Positions 51,586-59,164 of a stretch of 64,000 nt of DNA are shown in pieces. The stretch covers positions 5,704,157-5,768,156 of the forward strand of contig NZ_ARVW01000001.1 of the NCBI RefSeq assembly GCF_000384315.1. The letters run 5' to 3'. A program made the translations under genes and the position numbers. This DNA comes from Amycolatopsis nigrescens CSC17Ta-90. GTDB taxonomy: Bacteria > Actinomycetota > Actinomycetes > Mycobacteriales > Pseudonocardiaceae. The first letter of the stretch is position 1, and each line of letters begins with the position of its first letter. A model generated the notes under the pieces. The model was not told the origin of the DNA. It did no database searches and saw nothing but the letters and a program-made list of their open reading frames with translations.

Positions 51586-54405
51586 TCACGACCCGCACGT
51601 ACGTCGCTCGATCCGGTCGGCCGCGGTGTGCAGGTCTTGAGCGCGATAAAGTTCGATGGCTTCTTTCCAGGCGCTTCGAGCTTCCGCGTTCCCCCCGAGC
51701 GCGTTGTGCGTATCACCGACAGCGGCGAGGACACCCGCTTGGCGGTAGGTGTTGTCGAGGTCGTGCCAGTACGCCAAAGCCTGTCCGTAGTGATCGAGAG
51801 CTTCGGCGTGCTGTCCCGTGGCATGGGCGATCGCGCCGAGACTCTCCAGGCTGTCCGCCTCCCCGAAGACGTCCTTTTGCCGCCTCGACAGGTCCAGCGC
51901 GGCTTCGCAGTGACACCGGGCGTCTTCGTAGTGGCCGAGCCGCGTGTGGCAGGCGCCGATCATGCTGAGGGACCGCACTTCCCATTTCGGGCTTTCCAGC
52001 CGTCGGTACAGGTCCTTGGCATTGATGGCGTGGTGGAGCGCGCGGCGGTCGTCGTGCTGCTGGGTCCAGGCGAGCGCCAGTACGAAGTGTGCTCCCGCCT
52101 CTCCGAGTACATCGCCGACCCGCATGGAGAGGGCCAAGGATCGTCTCAGGTGGTAGAGCGCTTCCGTGGCTTGCCCCAACGGCGCGTAGACCAGGCCGAG
52201 CCGACGATGGGCCCTGGCCTGGACGGCGGTGTCACCGAGCCGCTCGGCCGCCGCGAGCCCCGCCCGCCACGAGGTGATGTTGTCGTGCAGGTGGCCACGT
52301 CGGTAGTGGTAGTTGTCCAGCGTCCAGGCCAGCTGCCAGACCGCCGTGTGCCAGCCTTGTTCCTCGGCGATCGCGCGCGCCGTCAGGACGTTCTGGTGAT
52401 TCGCGTCGAACCACGCCATCGTTTCCGCTTCACCGGTGAGCACGAGCGGCAGGCATTCGGGGGGCGCCATGCCGACGTCGATCGACGGGTGCTGCTGGTC
52501 GAGCAGCCGGGTGGCGCGGTAGGCGGTGTGCAGGAAGAAGCCGACCACCCGGTGCAGGGCCGCCTGCCGCGCGGCATCGGATTCCTCGGTCAGTGCGACG
52601 GCGTGTGCGTGCTGGCGGATGAGGTCGTGGAAGCGGTACCGGCCGGCCACCGGCTGCTCGAGCAGATGCTCGTCGACGAGACCTTCGAGGAGCCGTTCGG
52701 CCTCCGGCCGGTCCACCCCGGCGATGGCCGCGGCCGTGGCGGCGTCGAGGTCCGGGCCACGGTGCAGGCCGAGGAGCCGGAACATGCGGCTCGATGCGGC
52801 CGCCAGGTGGTCGTACGACACCGCGAACGCGGCCGCCACGCTGCGGTCTCCCGCGGCCAGCTCGGTGAGTGGTGCGCGCGCCTTGCCCAGCCGGTCCGCG
52901 AGATGGTGCACTGTCCAAGCCGGACGGGCGCGGAGCCTGGCTGCGGCGATCCGGATCGCCAGTGGAAGCCGGCCGCAGTGGCCGACCACGTCGCGAATCG
53001 TCTCGGCCTCCGCCGCCGAACGGCTTGCCCCGACGATGCCGGTGAACAAAGCGATCGCGTCGGCTTCCGGTAAGACGTCCAGTGACAGGAGCTGCGCGCC
53101 TTCGAGGTCGAGCAGTCGCCGTCTGGCGGTGATCAGCACCAGGCTCCGCGCGGTTCCGGGCAGCAGTGGGCGGACTTGTGCGGCATCGGCGGCGTTGTCC
53201 AGCACGACCAGGACGGATCTGGTGGCCAGTTCGGCACGCCACAGTGCCGCCGTCGCTTCGGGCTCATCGGGAATGTCCCGGGGCGGGACACCGAGCGCGC
53301 GCAGGAGAGTGTCCAAAGCGGATATCGGCGTGACTGCGCGCTTCTTGCTGGTGTGACCGTGCAGGTCGATGAACAGGCAGCCGTCGGGATAGTGCTCAGC
53401 GAGCCGGTGCGCGGCGTGCACGGCCAACGCCGTCTTGCCGACACCTGCCATCCCGTCGATCGCTTCGATCACCACCGCGGTCGGTGCGGTGGCGAGGACA
53501 CTGGTGCGTGCGGCCAGCAGCTGGTCGACCTCGTCCCGGCGGCCGGCGAAGTCGGCGATATCACCCGGCAGGTCGTTGCGGCCAGCTTCTCGCGGGGCCG
53601 GCCGCGTCCGTACCGACGGCTCCGGGCCGAGTAACCGCACGTCGTTGTCCAGCACCTGCCGGTGCGTCTCGACCAGCCTCGGCGAAGGATCCAGCCCGAA
53701 CCGCTCGGCCAGCACCGACCGGGCCCGCCCGAACGCCTCCAGGGCGTCCGCCTGTCGCCCGGCCCGGTACAGGGCCGTCATCAGCAGTTCCCACAGCCGG
53801 CTGTGCCCAGGGTGGCGTTCGGTCAGCGCGACCAGTTCGTCGGTCAAGGGACCGTTCGCCCCGGTGGCCAGTTCGGCGGCGATCCGATCCTCGGTCGCAC
53901 CCAGCCGCAGCGTGTTCAGCCGCGCCGCCTCCGGGCGGAGCATCGGGTTACCCGCGAATTCTCCGTAGGCGTCGCCGCGCCAGAGCGACAACGCCGCGGA
54001 CAACCGTTCGGCGGCGTCCGCGGGCCGCGACCGGGCGAGTGCCTCACGACCTGTCGCGACGAGTCGTTCGAAGGTCGCGGCGTCCAGGCGATCCGGCGCC
54101 AGCCGGAGCAGGTAACCGGCCGGATGCGTCCCGATGAGGTCGGCGGGAGCCAGCGACCGGCGCAACCTCGAGACGTAAGTTCGCACCGTGCGGTGGGCGT
54201 CCGGTGGGGCGTCCATCCCCCACAATGCCTCGACCAAGGCGCCGACGCCGACCACCCGGCCGGCGTTGGCGGTCAGCAGGGCGAGCAGTGTGCGGATCTG
54301 GGCGCCACCCAGCTGAAGCACCCGATCTTCCGCGCGCACCTCGAACGGGCCGAGCACGTGGAATAGCACGTGCCCGCCCGGTCTGTCGCCCGCATCCAGC
54401 CCCAC
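51586..54405 (-). CDS. SARP/AfsR-type regulator: winged helix, BTAD, NB-ARC, TPR
   Basis: The 939-residue regulator has an OmpR-like winged helix (about 12-95; HRTVRTYVSRLRRSL), a BTAD domain (about 105-255; ERLVATGREALARSRPADAA), an NB-ARC ATPase (Walker A GMAGVGKT at about 318-325; LVVLDNAADAAQVRPLLPG; GRLPLAIRIAAARL) and C-terminal TPR repeats (about 690-930; QARAHRRLGLVYAPLGQATE). AfsR-type proteins activate secondary-metabolite or developmental genes. It lies downstream of the injection-like operon on the same strand, 85 bases away; control of that operon is possible but unproven. GTG at 54405; a GTG 12 codons in is an alternative. Confidence 0.9.
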   Translation of the reverse strand: MGLDAGDRPGGHVLFHVLGPFEVRAEDRVLQLGGAQIRTLLALLTANAGRVVGVGALVEALWGMDAPPDAHRTVRTYVSRLRRSLAPADLIGTHPAGYLLRLAPDRLDAATFERLVATGREALARSRPADAAERLSAALSLWRGDAYGEFAGNPMLRPEAARLNTLRLGATEDRIAAELATGANGPLTDELVALTERHPGHSRLWELLMTALYRAGRQADALEAFGRARSVLAERFGLDPSPRLVETHRQVLDNDVRLLGPEPSVRTRPAPREAGRNDLPGDIADFAGRRDEVDQLLAARTSVLATAPTAVVIEAIDGMAGVGKTALAVHAAHRLAEHYPDGCLFIDLHGHTSKKRAVTPISALDTLLRALGVPPRDIPDEPEATAALWRAELATRSVLVVLDNAADAAQVRPLLPGTARSLVLITARRRLLDLEGAQLLSLDVLPEADAIALFTGIVGASRSAAEAETIRDVVGHCGRLPLAIRIAAARLRARPAWTVHHLADRLGKARAPLTELAAGDRSVAAAFAVSYDHLAAASSRMFRLLGLHRGPDLDAATAAAIAGVDRPEAERLLEGLVDEHLLEQPVAGRYRFHDLIRQHAHAVALTEESDAARQAALHRVVGFFLHTAYRATRLLDQQHPSIDVGMAPPECLPLVLTGEAETMAWFDANHQNVLTARAIAEEQGWHTAVWQLAWTLDNYHYRRGHLHDNITSWRAGLAAAERLGDTAVQARAHRRLGLVYAPLGQATEALYHLRRSLALSMRVGDVLGEAGAHFVLALAWTQQHDDRRALHHAINAKDLYRRLESPKWEVRSLSMIGACHTRLGHYEDARCHCEAALDLSRRQKDVFGEADSLESLGAIAHATGQHAEALDHYGQALAYWHDLDNTYRQAGVLAAVGDTHNALGGNAEARSAWKEAIELYRAQDLHTAADRIERRTCGS

Positions 54406-54490
54406 GTCCTAAAGGATGACCGGCAAGGGCCCTAGATACACCCGCCTAGCACATGGACCACGTGTCTGAACAAGCTGAGCAGCTGGAACC

Positions 54491-56575
54491 TCACTCGAGA
54501 TCCTTGCCGTGAGCGACCGCATACATACGGGTTGTAGGGTTGTAGGCTACCGTCACTTTGCGATTTCCGATTTTGACGTATAGGGCGTCGCTGAAACCCT
54601 GGGCGAGTAGGCCTGGATTGCCGATCGTGCCTCTCTCGGGAAGCACGCGGAAGTCGCCCTGGCCGGCGAATACCTTTTCCAGACTGTCGAACTGCTTTCG
54701 GACGAGCTCGGGGGCTCGCGTCACATCCTCCAGCTGCTTTGCCCGCCTCCGCTGCTCTCTCCGCGTCTGATCCCGTTCTTTCTCCCTATCCCGCTGCACC
54801 TCGAGATCTTCCTGTTCCCTCCGCTCTCGTCCCGGCTTCCGCGGCGCGCCACCTGCAGTCCTGTCGCGGGCCGGCCGCTTGCTCGTCGACAAAGGGACGA
54901 CTGTGCCCGTCGTAGCGGTTGGTTCGGGCAGCGCCTTCGGCCGCGCAGTGTCCCCGATTTCGGCCTTGCCGGTCGGTTCGGGTTGCCGCACCTTGACCGT
55001 GGGCGACTTTCGCGGCGAGCCGGGGACAAGGTCGAACACCGAACTGAAGAAGTCGAACAGTTCCCACCAGTCGCCCCCGGTCGGTGGCGCGGTGGCCAGC
55101 GGCGCTATGGAAGATGCTGCCCCTCTCTGGTCGGCGTCGGCCTGGGCTTGCGACCACTTGTCCGCGACCTGGATCACGAAACCCGTGGCACGCACCGCGG
55201 CGCCCAGCGGTCCCGTCGCGAAACTGAGGACGAGAAGGAACATGTCCAGCAAGTCACGGGCGAAGCTCCGCGGTCTGGCTCGTCCTTCCCTGATCAGCGC
55301 TGCCTGCACCGTTCCCTTCGACAGGTTCAGCTGGTCCAGCGTTTCCTCGATGACGAGGTCGAGTTCGAAGATGTTCTCGGGATCCTCACGTAGTTTCTGC
55401 CGGCACTTTTCGAGGTTTTCCAATTGTCCCTGTGCGTTCTGCCGCAAGATGTCACCAAGACGATCCGGGCTGATTCTGCCCTGTCCGACTCGCAGTGCGA
55501 CTCGCCTTGCCGGTTCTGCCATCAAGATCGGGTAATCGTTGACGATCTCCAGCATGCCGTCCTCGGACACCTGAGGCTTGTTCTGCACCGCCGCCAGCCT
55601 CGTGGCCAGCCTGTTCAGCTCGTCCGGTTCCCGATAACGCTGGAGCTCCCGCCGCAGGACCTGCTCGCTCTGCCGCATGGTGAAAAGCGCGATGTTGATC
55701 GCGCGGTCGCGGACGACTTCTCGCAGAGCGCGGACCGCTTTGTCGAACTCCGCCGTGTCCTGGAAACCAACCGCGACGAGGTCGCGTTCCAGCTCTTTCG
55801 CCGCCCTGTCGACCCGACGTGCGGCGTAGCCCTCGGTGCTGACGCGGTAATACTCCTTGATGGCGGCGTAGGTTCCCTCCAGGCCTTGGAGCCGGGCGAT
55901 CGCCTTCGCCTCCTTGCGCCGATCTACGCGAGCGTGCGCCTTGTCTATTTCCGCCTCGACGGCCGCCTGCTTGGCCACCGCGGCCTTTGCTTCGGCGAGC
56001 ACCGAGCTGCGCGAAAAATCGTCGAGATGACTGTTCACCTCTGGCCAATTTCGGGGAAAAGCCTTGTTTTCATAGTACTTGTCCAGTGCCTCCCATTCCA
56101 CGTCGGTGAAAACCTCAAGGCGGTCGTAGGCGCGCTCCATGAGAACGAGGTGCTCCAGCGTGAGGCGCGCGAATTCTGGAAAGTTCCGTCTCCCGATCCG
56201 GCGAAGATGTTCACGCACACCGACGAAGTACCGGATCATCACCTCTGAGCAGAGCTTCTCCGCCAAGCCGAAATAGGCACGAAGGCCCTCGTCGATCTTG
56301 AAGGCTTCGGTCTTCGTCAGGCGCACCGGTTGTCCACCACTGTCATAGCTCGGCACCGCGTAAAGACCACCACCGGGCTGTCTTGTCCGGCCGGTGAGCG
56401 GTTCTGCCCTCGTAGTCACCCCCGCCTCATCGGGCGCAGCCAGGCGCACCCCGCGAGCGACGCCGGACAGCACGGTTGTGACCAGCTGCCGCCGGACCTT
56501 CGGGGACATACCGTCGCCACCGGAAGCGACGCGGGGCACCCGATACCGCCGCCTCATCGGATTCCCGGCCGTCAT
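54491..56575 (-). CDS. Large coiled-coil protein of the injection-like operon, candidate cargo
   Basis: The 694-residue protein has an N-terminal segment with RRQLVTTVLSGVARGVRLAA (about 28-47), then GGGLYAVPSYDSGGQPVRLT with VPSY at residues 74-77. About 85-430 are helical and coiled-coil-like (AKAAVAKQAAVEAEIDKAHA and VRALREVVRDRAINIALFTM). A moderately hydrophobic segment LLDMFLLVLSFATGPLGAAV lies near 444. A Pro/Arg/Glu linker leads to a compact C-terminal domain (about 625-694, NRKVTVAYNPTTRMYAVAHG). I recognise no enzyme. The ATG at 56575 overlaps the preceding stop (ATGA). It shares its N-terminal plan with the neighbouring deaminase-like protein, so both may be loaded the same way. 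Confidence 0.8.
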   Translation of the reverse strand: MTAGNPMRRRYRVPRVASGGDGMSPKVRRQLVTTVLSGVARGVRLAAPDEAGVTTRAEPLTGRTRQPGGGLYAVPSYDSGGQPVRLTKTEAFKIDEGLRAYFGLAEKLCSEVMIRYFVGVREHLRRIGRRNFPEFARLTLEHLVLMERAYDRLEVFTDVEWEALDKYYENKAFPRNWPEVNSHLDDFSRSSVLAEAKAAVAKQAAVEAEIDKAHARVDRRKEAKAIARLQGLEGTYAAIKEYYRVSTEGYAARRVDRAAKELERDLVAVGFQDTAEFDKAVRALREVVRDRAINIALFTMRQSEQVLRRELQRYREPDELNRLATRLAAVQNKPQVSEDGMLEIVNDYPILMAEPARRVALRVGQGRISPDRLGDILRQNAQGQLENLEKCRQKLREDPENIFELDLVIEETLDQLNLSKGTVQAALIREGRARPRSFARDLLDMFLLVLSFATGPLGAAVRATGFVIQVADKWSQAQADADQRGAASSIAPLATAPPTGGDWWELFDFFSSVFDLVPGSPRKSPTVKVRQPEPTGKAEIGDTARPKALPEPTATTGTVVPLSTSKRPARDRTAGGAPRKPGRERREQEDLEVQRDREKERDQTRREQRRRAKQLEDVTRAPELVRKQFDSLEKVFAGQGDFRVLPERGTIGNPGLLAQGFSDALYVKIGNRKVTVAYNPTTRMYAVAHGKDLE

Positions 56576-58557
56576 CGGATGTACCGAGCCAGTTCGGCGG
56601 GCGGAACCGGAACGAGGTCGTCCCGGTCGACCCAGAACTCGTTCAGTTCGCCGACCGCGGCGGTCAGGCGTGCGGTGGGATCGGGGTTCCGGTAGTAGCG
56701 GGTCGCGCCGAACCGGCCGTCCCCGGGCTTCGGGCCTGCGACGAAACTTTCGATGATCCGGCCCGTTTTGGGTTGCCGGTCCAGGATCGGGCGGCCGGCG
56801 GCCTGCACTTCGTCCAAGACGTCGTCGATATCCGCGCCGACCCAGTACGCGCTGACCAACGCGGATCGCTCGGCGTCCGCGTTGGCCGGGGTGACCCTGG
56901 TCCGGATATCCGTGCTGAACCAGCCGCCGACGTCGTGCTCGGGCCCGACCACGCGTACCCACGGGTCGGGACCGAAAAGCCGCTGAGAGCTGATGATTCG
57001 CTGTTGCGGCCCCCGCCCGCGGCCACCCTTGTGCGCGGCGCGGTAGATCTTGGTCTCGGCACCGTGCTTGAGCCGGAAGACCTGATGTCGCTGGGTGGCG
57101 GTGAAACCCGCAGCCTCGGCGCGCATCTCGGCGTCGAGGTCGGCCAGTGCCTTCGCCCGGATCGGCGCGATCACGTCGGTGAGGTCGTACCGGCGCCGCT
57201 TCGCGCGATCGTTCTTGCTGACCGTGGCGTAGTACCTGACCTGCTCGGCCCGCATGCGCTGCGCGGCGTCCGGCTCGTCCGGGATCGCCGGGGACAACTC
57301 GATCGCGTCGAGCTGCCGGGCCACGTCCACGAAGTGCAAGAAGTCCTGGTAGCTACGGATCACTCTGGGCAGATTTCGCCGAAACGCGCCAACGTCGATG
57401 TCGACCACGTACGGCCACGAGGACGAACCGAACGTGCTCACACTCGCCGTGCTTCCAGGCGGCAGCGGGGCCTGCGACCAGACGTCCCAGACACCCATGG
57501 TCGGGTTGGCGCCGACCCAGGTCCAGAAGGCGAACTCGGCGTTACCCATGGCGATGTTGCGGTTGGCCTGGCCACGGGCGCGGTTGACGGACGAAAGGAC
57601 TTCGTTGACCGCGACGATCGCCCCCACCGCACCCGCCACGGCCCGTTGCGCTCCGCTGAACCGGCTCGACGACGGGGGAGTGGGCAGCGGTGGTCGGACA
57701 GGCGGCGGCCCGCCGGGCACCGGCCCGCCGGACGCGGGCCGGAAGGTCATTTGCCCGCCCAGCCACAGATACTCGATCGTCGCGCCGGTCCGGTTCGCCG
57801 CTTCCCGCATGGCTCTCTGGCAAGGGCCGCACGGGTTGTACTGACCGAAGATGGTCATGACGTCACCGGGCCGGAGATTCGCGTGCCGCACCGCCCGTGC
57901 CTCGGTATGGGTCTCGTCCACCCTGGCGGGATACGGAAGTGCTGCCTCTTCCGGGGTCCTGTTCCCGCTGACCAGTTCGGTCCGCGAGATCTCGACACCC
58001 CCTCGCGAAACCACGACGGTGGCATGGTGCGGCGGACGGAAGGTGCTCTCCACGGCCTCCGCCAGATCGGTCGCGTTCGACGGCGTCCGGTTCCGCAGCA
58101 CGGCGCGCGCCGTTTCATCGCCGATCGAGGGCGCGGCCCGACGCCTCAGCTCGCTGTCGGACATCTTGGTGTAGCGGTCCCAGAGCTCCTCCGCGGCCTT
58201 CTTGTCGGTTGGCGCCCGATGACGCAGTTGCCTGAGTGTCAAAGGCTTTTCCGGCACCGCTGACTTCGTCTTGCCGCGCGGTTTCTTCGGCCGCACAGGA
58301 ACCTCGACCGGTTCGCCATCGTCCTGATAGGACGGGACAAGATGCCCCCCAGCGCTCGCCCGCGTCGGATCGTAGCGTTCGCATACCGGCTCGGGCACTA
58401 CCGGCAAACGGCGGTGCCGCTCTGCCAGTACCCGCTCAGCCTTCGTCAGCCGCGTGGCGACGGCGCGGGCCACGGTGTCGCTGAGCGCGTCCAACTGGGC
58501 CTTCGTCGGTTCGCCCGTCACCCGCACGGTGACCGGAACGTGGCATTCGATCCGCAT
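56572..58557 (-). CDS. Deaminase-like putative effector of the injection-like operon
   Basis: The 661-residue protein begins with a beta/helix segment MRIECHVPVTVRVTGEPTKA followed by QLDALSDTVARAVATRLTKA, then GGHLVPSYQDDGEPVEVPV with VPSY at residues 74-77. A cytidine-deaminase-like signature follows: H217-x-E219 in THTEARAVRHANLRP and P242-C243-x2-C246 in YNPCGPCQRAM, spaced as in zinc deaminase toxins. A Pro-rich linker (about 275-298) separates a second region (about 300-661) with no recognised fold, so the deaminase is central rather than C-terminal. Substrate (cytosine, adenine, nucleotide or protein) is not deducible. It lies between the putative fibre gene and the coiled-coil protein. 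Confidence 0.78.
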   Translation of the reverse strand: MRIECHVPVTVRVTGEPTKAQLDALSDTVARAVATRLTKAERVLAERHRRLPVVPEPVCERYDPTRASAGGHLVPSYQDDGEPVEVPVRPKKPRGKTKSAVPEKPLTLRQLRHRAPTDKKAAEELWDRYTKMSDSELRRRAAPSIGDETARAVLRNRTPSNATDLAEAVESTFRPPHHATVVVSRGGVEISRTELVSGNRTPEEAALPYPARVDETHTEARAVRHANLRPGDVMTIFGQYNPCGPCQRAMREAANRTGATIEYLWLGGQMTFRPASGGPVPGGPPPVRPPLPTPPSSSRFSGAQRAVAGAVGAIVAVNEVLSSVNRARGQANRNIAMGNAEFAFWTWVGANPTMGVWDVWSQAPLPPGSTASVSTFGSSSWPYVVDIDVGAFRRNLPRVIRSYQDFLHFVDVARQLDAIELSPAIPDEPDAAQRMRAEQVRYYATVSKNDRAKRRRYDLTDVIAPIRAKALADLDAEMRAEAAGFTATQRHQVFRLKHGAETKIYRAAHKGGRGRGPQQRIISSQRLFGPDPWVRVVGPEHDVGGWFSTDIRTRVTPANADAERSALVSAYWVGADIDDVLDEVQAAGRPILDRQPKTGRIIESFVAGPKPGDGRFGATRYYRNPDPTARLTAAVGELNEFWVDRDDLVPVPPAELARYIR

Positions 58558-58558
58558 A

Positions 58559-59164
58559 TCAGGGGTTGACGTAGGCGAGCTGAATGGAGAACAACGTGAC
58601 CGGGTCGCTCGCCAGGAATCCGCCGCTGTTCGCGGAGAACACGTAACGGAAGTTCGCGAGATCTACCACATTGAGTGCCGTATTGGGTAGCACGCGCGGC
58701 GCGTTGAACGGGGTGCTCGCCGTGCTGAACGAATCCACGCTTTCGGACACGCCGCCGACCACCGCGACCCTCCGGAGAAAGAAATCCGTGTTCCCGGCCG
58801 ACGCGGCGCCCTTCCCCCGTACCGTCAGTGTCGTCATCCGGGCGCCGTGCGGAAGCGCCAGGGGAATCACCCCGTTCGGCAGACCGGCCGAAGGCGCCTC
58901 GGCGACTCCTGTGTTCAGGATCGCCCAGGCGTTCGAGCCCTTGATCGGGTGGAACGTCGGTGCGATCGAGAGGGTCACCTCCGGCGGCCTGATCTTGGTC
59001 AGCTCGGCACCGATGTCGCCGACCACCGCGGACACCGCCAGCAGGTCGCTCTCGATGGTGTTGAACCGCGTGTTGAACCCGTTCGGGCCGTCGGCTTCGA
59101 CGCGGTCGACGTTGTCCACCCAGTCGTCGTGCTGAAACTGCGGCGTGTAGCTGATGTCAGCCAT
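58559..59164 (-). CDS. Putative tail-fibre/spike-associated protein
   Basis: The 201-residue protein begins MADISYTPQFQHDDWVDNVD and RVEADGPNGFNTRFNTIESD, a short helical segment of the kind that starts phage fibre or needle proteins. The rest is beta-rich with a Gly/Ser/Thr surface (FHPIKGSNAWAILNTG, GKGAASAGNTDFFLRRVAVV). No catalytic motif is visible. The position next to the large baseplate/tail protein suggests an exposed fibre or adaptor, by analogy with Afp13-type genes. ATG at 59164 overlaps the preceding stop by eight bases. Confidence 0.65.
   Translation of the reverse strand: MADISYTPQFQHDDWVDNVDRVEADGPNGFNTRFNTIESDLLAVSAVVGDIGAELTKIRPPEVTLSIAPTFHPIKGSNAWAILNTGVAEAPSAGLPNGVIPLALPHGARMTTLTVRGKGAASAGNTDFFLRRVAVVGGVSESVDSFSTASTPFNAPRVLPNTALNVVDLANFRYVFSANSGGFLASDPVTLFSIQLAYVNP

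Noticed and set aside
50548..53073. 841-codon plus frame over the SDR and SARP genes
   Set aside because: It runs through two genes with strong motifs in other frames; no domain features.
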